Below are positions 12,199 to 17,379 of a DNA stretch of 17,379 nt, piece after piece (within the stretch, counting starts at the first letter, position 1; each line of letters starts with the position of its first letter). Made by a program: the position numbers and the translations under genes. The stretch covers positions 1 to 17,379 of the forward strand of contig JBGQDM010000070.1 in assembly GCA_041495845.1 (NCBI GenBank). Direction: 5' to 3'. The stretch comes from JBGQDM01 sp041495845 (GTDB taxonomy: Bacteria; Acidobacteriota; Terriglobia; Terriglobales; Acidobacteriaceae). The notes beneath the pieces were generated by a model, which saw only the letters and a list, made by a program, of their open reading frames with translations, ran no database searches and was not told the origin of the DNA.

Positions 12199-14037
12199 CT
12201 ACTGCACCTCCAGCGAAATAATCTGCCCTTCGTGCGGCCCGGTGTCCCGCAGGTTCACCGCGACTTTCTGGTTCGTCCAATCGCAGGAGAGCTTGTCCGC
12301 CCCGATCAAGACCAGGTGTTCGCGGTCGCGAACCAGTAGCTTCCAGTTTTGCCCGGCGGCGGCGACGGTCAGCACAGCGCCGGGCCCGGAGCACTCGACC
12401 GCAGTCAGTTTTCCTTTGAGATAACGCACCGGCCCAGCGGGCGGAAGCTGGGGAGCCCCAGGCGGTCCGTCTTCCCCGCCAGCGCTCTGGTTCAGGTCCA
12501 CCGTCGCTCCCTGCCGCACCATCATCACTCCACCACTGGCTTTCAGTTCCGCCCCCTGCGCTGCATATTGCTTCAGGTTTTCCACTTGCTGCACTTGCGA
12601 CTGCGCCCGCTCCGCCACCGTCGGGTCGGAAGAGCGGCTCAACGTCTTCAGCAGCGCGATGGCTTCGTCCCACTTTTGCGCCAACGTCAGCATCTGCGCC
12701 AGGTTGAGGGCGTAGCTGCTGTTCCGCGGGTCCAGCTGCAACGCCCGGGTGCCCGCAGCAATCGCTCCCGCCCGGTCATCCAGCGTCATGCGCGCGATCG
12801 CCAGCAGGTTGTAGGCGTCGGCAAAATCCGGATCCAATGCCACCGCCGTCTCCAGTTCCCGCTTCATCTCCTGCATTTTTTCCGGATCGTTCCCGGCCGC
12901 CGGCCCTTCGCGCTGTACCAGGAGCCCGGCATAGTAGTGAATGCGCGCATCTTTGGCGTCGTGCTGCGCCGCGCGCCGGAAAAACTCGCTGGCCTTGGCG
13001 TAGTCCTGACGCTGCAGATAGGAGTAACCCACTCCGCTCAACGCAGTTACATTGTCGGGGTCAAGGTGCAGCACTTCTTCGAACTCTCGCAGCGCCCGCT
13101 CCCGATAGTCGGGCGAGTGCAGATGAATATCGGCGGTCACCGCCTTCGCTTGTGGATCGGAGAGCGGCGCCATTGTATAAGCGGAGCTATCGGGAACCTC
13201 CGGCAGCGGCATTTTGTAATAGACATAACGATTGCGGTCGATGTAGCCGCTCAGGGCCTTGTCGAACGCAGCCGGCGTCAGGCCAAACGCTTGCGAAAAC
13301 GCCTCTTCCAACGGGCGTCCCTGGTCGCGCAGTTCCAAATATTGCCCTAGCTTTGGGGCGGCATTGGTGTCGAACAGGTAGTGGACCACCAGCCAGGATT
13401 CGGCATAGAACAGGCTGCGATGGTCGCCACTTTCGTTGTAAGTGCCCGAGTCGTGCTGCACCTGGAAGAGGTCGGCCACCTTCATCCGTTTGGTGTCGCG
13501 CAGGAAGGCCGCGTGCTCGACCGGTTTCCCTACGTTCGCGTTCTTGCCATCGATCTCGATGCTGGAAAAATATTCGGCAAAGCCTTCGTCGAACCAGAGC
13601 GGCGTCCCAAAACCGAGGTTGGCATTGAGCAGTTGGTGAGCGTATTCGTGAAAGACCACGGCATACGGGTCGAATACGGAGAGGTCCAGCATGATATAGC
13701 TTCGGTCGCTCCCGCCCTGGAACAGACCGGCGACTTCGGTTGGCTTACCGTGCCACAAGGGCGCGAACTGGCGCATTTCTTTCGTGTTTCGAAACGCCAC
13801 GATTTGCAGCGGCACCGTCTGGCTCACTTTAGCTTTGACCAGTAACTTGCCAAACACCGCGCGCATCTGTTCAAAGCGCAGCGCAACTTCCCGGCCGCGC
13901 TTCTCGCCCGCGTCGGTAATCACAGAAAAACGCGGTGAGCGCACTTCCACCCAGCGCACGTCACCGGCCCAGGCGATGGCGGAAAGCAGGACGCATTCCG
14001 CGAGAACGGCACTAGCCAGCGCACGACGGAGCAACAT
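12199..14037 (-). CDS. Exported HExxH (peptidase MA / DUF1570-like) metallopeptidase with TPRs
   Basis: The protein has 612 residues. A signal peptide runs to about residue 24 (AIAWA-GD). Residues 25-290 form a gluzincin-type peptidase domain: VVFHEYAHQLL with His130, Glu131 and His134, then TPLWFDEGFAEYFSS with the likely third zinc ligand at Glu151 (or Glu155). Residues about 310-500 hold TPR units (LREFEEVLHLDPDNVTALSG, AVALDPDFADAYNLLAIARM, ALQLDPRNSSYALNLAQMLT). Residues about 535-612 form a separate small beta module, LKGKLTAVECSGPGAVLTV to VAVNLRDTGPHEGQIISLEV, with two cysteines. I recall this tail from other acidobacterial TPR proteins, without a database check. It is co-transcribed with the TPR gene 3 nt downstream. 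The peptidase substrate is unknown. Confidence 0.85.
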   Translation of the reverse strand: MLLRRALASAVLAECVLLSAIAWAGDVRWVEVRSPRFSVITDAGEKRGREVALRFEQMRAVFGKLLVKAKVSQTVPLQIVAFRNTKEMRQFAPLWHGKPTEVAGLFQGGSDRSYIMLDLSVFDPYAVVFHEYAHQLLNANLGFGTPLWFDEGFAEYFSSIEIDGKNANVGKPVEHAAFLRDTKRMKVADLFQVQHDSGTYNESGDHRSLFYAESWLVVHYLFDTNAAPKLGQYLELRDQGRPLEEAFSQAFGLTPAAFDKALSGYIDRNRYVYYKMPLPEVPDSSAYTMAPLSDPQAKAVTADIHLHSPDYRERALREFEEVLHLDPDNVTALSGVGYSYLQRQDYAKASEFFRRAAQHDAKDARIHYYAGLLVQREGPAAGNDPEKMQEMKRELETAVALDPDFADAYNLLAIARMTLDDRAGAIAAGTRALQLDPRNSSYALNLAQMLTLAQKWDEAIALLKTLSRSSDPTVAERAQSQVQQVENLKQYAAQGAELKASGGVMMVRQGATVDLNQSAGGEDGPPGAPQLPPAGPVRYLKGKLTAVECSGPGAVLTVAAAGQNWKLLVRDREHLVLIGADKLSCDWTNQKVAVNLRDTGPHEGQIISLEVQ

Positions 14038-14131
14038 CAGACATCCACCTCAAGTGCGGAACATGCTACACCAGTCACCGCCTTCTGCTGGTGTCGCGAT
14101 GCGCAGGGTCCATGCGCTCCCCGGCAATTGC

Positions 14132-14172
14132 ATAGGTGCTTCGCTGCGCTCAGCATGACAACGCTGCGCTCA
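14132..14172. repeat. Dispersed GCTGCGCTCA-type repeat between subtilase and peptidase genes
   Basis: CGCTGCGCTCA occurs at 14142-14152 and again at 14162-14172 (20-nt period), the second copy touching the subtilase TGA. With the flanks it reads GCTTCGCTGCGCTCAGCATGACA, on the minus strand TGTCATGCTGAGCGCAGCGA. I recall this as a dispersed repeat type of acidobacterial and some other soil genomes, without a database check. A shorter relative, TTCAGGATGACAG, lies at 6578-6590. The rest of the 135-bp gap (14038-14172) shows no gene. Confidence 0.5.
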
Positions 14173-15750
14173 TCACGCGCCGCCAGCCCGCACTTCCACC
14201 ACACTGTTAAATCCGCCCAGGCTGTCATGCACTTTGTGCGAGTTGGCGGGGTCATCCAGCCACTGCCCGCCGTCGAGGACAAACTTGTACTCGTGCCGCC
14301 CTGCCGGCAGCGGCACCGGCGCCGTCTGCCAGAAGCCGTGCTCGCCGCGCGCCGTTTCCAGAAACGGATGCTGCCATTGGTTCCAGCTTCCCGCCACCTG
14401 CACCCGCTGGGCGTGGTGGTCGTGCAGAACAAACGCCACGCCTGCGGCGGACACGGTCACGCCCAGCTTCACGCCGCCGCCATGTTTGTCCGTCAACGCG
14501 CGGGCTACAGCGCGCCCGGCGTCCAGTACTCCCGCACCCTGCCGTTCCCGCGAAGCGCCCTCCACCGGATGTGCCGTCTCGCGGAGAATGTCGCGCACCA
14601 GTGGCGGCGTCAGCGCCGGATTCGCCTCCAGCATGCAGGCCACGGCGCTGGCCACCAGCGGCGCGGCAAAGCTGGTGCCATCCACGTGCTGGTAGTGCGG
14701 CGTGATCAGCTTGCGCGCGTGCACTTCTACTTCGGCCGTCGTGTCGCCAACGCGATAGCGCAGGAGCAGGTCGACAGCTTCCGTCGCCGCCGCGGTTCCG
14801 GGCAGGATGGGCGCGGCTACCCAGATGCTGGGCGCGACCAGTTCCGGCTTGGGCACGCCGTTGCTCGCTTCGCCGTAGTTGCTGTGCCAGAGTTCGACTT
14901 CGTCACGTTCGAACTCGTTGTGGTCGTCGATTCCGCCCACGGTGAGTGCCCACGGCGCGGTGGCCGGCGGAATCAAGCGCCGCACGCCGTCGTTCCCGGC
15001 AGCCGCGACCACCACCACGCCCTGCTCCACCAGCGTCGCTACCGCTTCGTCCACCGGATTTCCGGCCAGTTGCTCCACTGGATCGCCACTCACCGACATA
15101 CTGACCACGCGCACGCCTAGCCGTGTGGCGTTCTTCTCCAGCCAGCGCAAGCCGCGGCAAATGCTCTCGCTGGAAATGTGCCCGTCCGCGCCGCGCACCT
15201 GGATCAGCACGACATCCGCGCCTGCCGCCATCCCCGAATAAATGCCATGGCTCAGATGGCCATTTCCAGCCGCCGCCACGCTGGTCATGGTTCCATGCCA
15301 CTGCGAGTCGTGGGCTGCATTCCAGCCTGGCCACGCCGGGGTCTCGCCGGTGGCGAACTCCAGCGCCTTCATCGGATCGCGCGTCGCGTCCACCCAGGCA
15401 CGAATCCGGTTCTGCGGCTTGACCAGATCGGCGTGCGGATAGAAACCAGAGTCGAGTAGCGCCAGGGTGATCCCGCGCCCGCTGTAGCGCGGGTCGGCGT
15501 GCATGCGCAGGCGCGTGGGCAGCACGCCAAACACGGCCTCGGCATCCAGCGGCCACGCCGCCTGCACGCTCATGTGGAACGCCGGCTCGCCGCGCTCCAG
15601 CAGCGTACGCAGTAGGTGTTGCTGCACACACGCCGGGCACCCACCGCCGGGCTGCTTCCAGTAAGGAAACTCGTGCGCCCGCTCGGCCACCCGGGTGGGC
15701 ACCATGTTCCCGCAGGTGGAGCACGCGACTTCATGCTGGTTCGAGGTCAT
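14173..15750 (-). CDS. Cytosolic S8 subtilase with Cys4 knuckle and glycogen-binding C-terminal domain
   Basis: The protein has 525 residues and no signal peptide or membrane segment. Residues 1-45 carry a probable zinc knuckle, C10-x2-C13 and C38-x2-C41 (CSTCGN, CPAC). Residues about 85-420 form a complete subtilisin domain: Asp100 in ITLALLDSGFYPHADL, His152 in SQWHGTMTSVAAAGNGH, oxyanion Asn253 in VVAAAGNDG, and Ser360 in DGTSFAAPLVASAVA. Residues about 437-523 form an E-set/CBM48 domain like the AMPK-beta glycogen-binding domain: FVLHDHHAQRVQVAGSWNQW, LPAGRHEYKFVLDGGQWLDD, NSVVEV. The sugar-contacting tryptophans are present (Trp456/459 and Trp497). No propeptide of the secreted type is seen. 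It lies upstream of two exported peptidase/TPR genes in the same direction, 135 bp apart, so co-transcription is uncertain. A protease steered to glycogen or another alpha-glucan is an inference. Confidence 0.88.
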   Translation of the reverse strand: MTSNQHEVACSTCGNMVPTRVAERAHEFPYWKQPGGGCPACVQQHLLRTLLERGEPAFHMSVQAAWPLDAEAVFGVLPTRLRMHADPRYSGRGITLALLDSGFYPHADLVKPQNRIRAWVDATRDPMKALEFATGETPAWPGWNAAHDSQWHGTMTSVAAAGNGHLSHGIYSGMAAGADVVLIQVRGADGHISSESICRGLRWLEKNATRLGVRVVSMSVSGDPVEQLAGNPVDEAVATLVEQGVVVVAAAGNDGVRRLIPPATAPWALTVGGIDDHNEFERDEVELWHSNYGEASNGVPKPELVAPSIWVAAPILPGTAAATEAVDLLLRYRVGDTTAEVEVHARKLITPHYQHVDGTSFAAPLVASAVACMLEANPALTPPLVRDILRETAHPVEGASRERQGAGVLDAGRAVARALTDKHGGGVKLGVTVSAAGVAFVLHDHHAQRVQVAGSWNQWQHPFLETARGEHGFWQTAPVPLPAGRHEYKFVLDGGQWLDDPANSHKVHDSLGGFNSVVEVRAGGA

Positions 15751-15857
15751 CGCACCCTATAGGATTGGCCAACCGCAACTTTGTTACCACCTACTGGCGC
15801 CAGCACTCTCAAGAAAAGCGGGGCTTGGACGCACGGTAGACTGATCTTGCCTCATTC

Positions 15858-15871
15858 GGAGACAATTCTCC
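15858..15871 (+). promoter_or_regulatory. Hairpin covering the ribosome site of the S9 gene
   Basis: GGAGA-CAAT-TCTCC is a perfect 5-bp stem-loop 2 nt before ATG 15874. Its left arm is the only Shine-Dalgarno-like sequence, 11-12 nt from the start codon, so the stem would hide the site. Confidence 0.4.
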
Positions 15872-15873
15872 AC

Positions 15874-17379
15874 ATGCGCTCGGAAATCGCCTTATCCATT
15901 GTTGCCCTCATGACTACACTTTCGCTGGCTCAGACCCTGCCCGTTCCCGCTGCGGTTACCGATTCCAAGCAACTCACCAGCCGCTCCAACCTCAACGTGC
16001 AAAAGCTGTCGATCGAGCGCATGTATATGACGCGCGCGGTCGGGGGCAGCACGTGGTCTCCGGACGGCAAAACCATTGCCTTCATTTCAAATCTCAGCGG
16101 GCGGAACAATCTCTGGCTGGTGCCGGCCAGTGGCGGATGGCCGCGACAACTTACCGTCAGCGATCAACGCCAGACTTCGCCGCAGTGGTCGCCTGATGGC
16201 CGCTGGATCGCCTACGTCTCCGACTACGACGGCGACGAGCAGTGGGACATTTTTCTCGTTTCCCCGGAGACCGGCGAAGTCGTCAATCTGACGAACACGC
16301 GCGAGATTGCAGAGGCTTCCCCGCACTGGTCGCCTGACGGCAAGAAGCTGGCCTACCTGGTCAAGCCCAAGACTTCGCCCAACTGGGAGATCCATGTTTT
16401 CGACATGGGCTTTCGCAAAGCCACGCCGCTCACTGCCAACACGCCGGCCGACCTGAGCAATTCCGGCATTATCTGGTCGCGCGATGGCAAGCACATCGCC
16501 TACACGCAGGGCCACGCCACCGGAAAAGACGCCAACATCTTCGTTGCAGAAGTGGCCACGGGAAAAGCTGCGAAGCTGACACCGCACACGGGTGAGGCGC
16601 TCTACAGCGCCGCGGATTTCTCCGCCGATGGCAAGTCCTTGCTCATTACCTCCAACGCGGGCAACGGCTACGATAATGTTGCTCTGCTTGACATCGCGTC
16701 GCAGAAAATCAACTGGCTCACACGCGACAAGTGGGAAATCAACGCTGGCGGCTTTTCGCCCGATGGCAAATCGCTGACGTGGACCGCCAACGTGGACGGC
16801 AACAGCGATGTGTTCGTGCACAACGTGGCCACGGCGAAGACGGCCGCTTTGCCTCTGCCCCCAGGCGTCAATGACGCGGGCGGGCCGCGCGCCTTTTCGC
16901 GCGACGGCAGCCGCCTGCTCTACTATCACAATGGTCCGCTGGCTCCGAACGATCTCTGGGCCTACGACCTCGCCAGCGGCAAATCGCAACAGATTACTCA
17001 CTCGGCCATGGCAGGGGTGCGCAGTGAGGACATGGTCGAACCGGCGCTGGTGCACTATCCCAGTCGCGACGGCAAGTTCACTATCTCTGCACTCGCCTAC
17101 GTGCCCTGCAACTTGCCGCGCAACGGGCAACATCCCGCGATTGTCTACATCCACGGCGGGCCGGCGTCGCAGACCGTCAACTCTTTCAATCGCATTGTGC
17201 AGTTCATGGTGAATCAGGGGTACCTGGTGATCGCGCCCAACTATCGCGGCTCCACCGGCTACGGCAAGGAATTTCAGGAGGCGAACTTCAAAGACATGGG
17301 CGGAGGCGACTTGCAGGATGTGCTGGCCGCGGCCGACTGGATCAAGCAAGCGGGCTATGTGGACGTGAAAAAGATGATC
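15874..17379 (+). CDS. S9 prolyl-oligopeptidase-family protein with PD40 propeller (3' partial)
   Basis: The frame is open from ATG 15874 to the window edge (502 codons). A signal peptide covers about residues 1-19 (MRSEIALSIVALMTTLSLAQ). A TolB/PD40 beta-propeller follows with seven visible blades of the WSPDGK type, at residues 61, 105, 152, 201, 249, 294 and 341. From about 385 the alpha/beta-hydrolase domain of family S9 begins: AIVYIHGGP (422-430, oxyanion loop) and LVIAPNYRGSTGYGKEF (451-467). These fit dipeptidyl-peptidase IV / acylaminoacyl-peptidase relatives (S9B/S9C). The nucleophile GxSxGG, Asp and His lie beyond the window, so completeness cannot be judged. The role is probably periplasmic peptide breakdown. 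It diverges from the subtilase gene across 123 bp. Confidence 0.9.
   Translation, partial: MRSEIALSIVALMTTLSLAQTLPVPAAVTDSKQLTSRSNLNVQKLSIERMYMTRAVGGSTWSPDGKTIAFISNLSGRNNLWLVPASGGWPRQLTVSDQRQTSPQWSPDGRWIAYVSDYDGDEQWDIFLVSPETGEVVNLTNTREIAEASPHWSPDGKKLAYLVKPKTSPNWEIHVFDMGFRKATPLTANTPADLSNSGIIWSRDGKHIAYTQGHATGKDANIFVAEVATGKAAKLTPHTGEALYSAADFSADGKSLLITSNAGNGYDNVALLDIASQKINWLTRDKWEINAGGFSPDGKSLTWTANVDGNSDVFVHNVATAKTAALPLPPGVNDAGGPRAFSRDGSRLLYYHNGPLAPNDLWAYDLASGKSQQITHSAMAGVRSEDMVEPALVHYPSRDGKFTISALAYVPCNLPRNGQHPAIVYIHGGPASQTVNSFNRIVQFMVNQGYLVIAPNYRGSTGYGKEFQEANFKDMGGGDLQDVLAAADWIKQAGYVDVKKMI

Noticed and set aside
12349..13350. A 333-codon plus-strand frame opposite the HExxH peptidase
   Set aside because: Arg/His-rich shadow without motifs; the minus strand carries the peptidase and TPR motifs.
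16087..17349. A 420-codon open frame on the minus strand opposite the S9 gene
   Set aside because: The plus strand carries a clear signal peptide, seven PD40 blades and S9 motifs. The minus frame has no recognisable motif and is the usual GC-rich antisense shadow.

Overview
The window is about 17.4 kb of GC-rich, gene-dense bacterial DNA with no phage, IS element, CRISPR array or rRNA. The mix of genes suggests a soil Acidobacteriota: a pyruvoyl arginine decarboxylase, a deoxyhypusine-synthase-like protein, many exported TPR, PD40 and peptidase proteins, extended -10 promoters of the TGCTAnnnT type, and small dispersed repeats such as the GCTTCGCTGCGCTCAGCATGACA type. This assignment is an inference; no 16S or marker gene is present.

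Layout. 1-120 is the tail of an unidentified gene. 226-2435 holds a LysR regulator overlapping by 4 nt (GTGA) a secreted POTRA-repeat protein that has no beta-barrel. 2529-6568 is a polyamine block: pyruvoyl arginine decarboxylase (pdaD, +), a deoxyhypusine-synthase-like homospermidine protein (speY, -), then N-carbamoylputrescine amidohydrolase (aguB, +) and agmatine deiminase (aguA, +). Together these can take arginine to agmatine, N-carbamoylputrescine, putrescine and probably homospermidine. 6630-7636 has an isolated nuoI (-) divergent from tadA (+). 7637-7886 carries a cluster of short perfect hairpins and the promoter of tRNA-Ser(CGA) at 7887-7976.

8260-10700 holds two exported proteins, a metallo-beta-lactamase-fold hydrolase with an unusual double export signal and a LamG-like jelly-roll protein. 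A strongly structured inverted repeat separates them from a convergent minus-strand group (10873-15750). That group, in order of transcription, is a cytosolic subtilase with a Cys4 knuckle and a C-terminal glycogen-binding (AMPK/CBM48) domain, an exported HExxH peptidase with TPRs, and an exported kinesin-light-chain-type TPR protein. 15874-17379 is an S9 prolyl-oligopeptidase-family protein running off the right edge before its catalytic serine.

The best candidates for new biology are: the zinc knuckle-subtilase-glycogen-binding protein and its two neighbours; two mutually exclusive hairpins at the ribosome-binding site of speY; a five-codon minigene that links the aguB stop to the aguA start; and the hairpin family whose stems vary while the CCCT/AGGG loop is kept.
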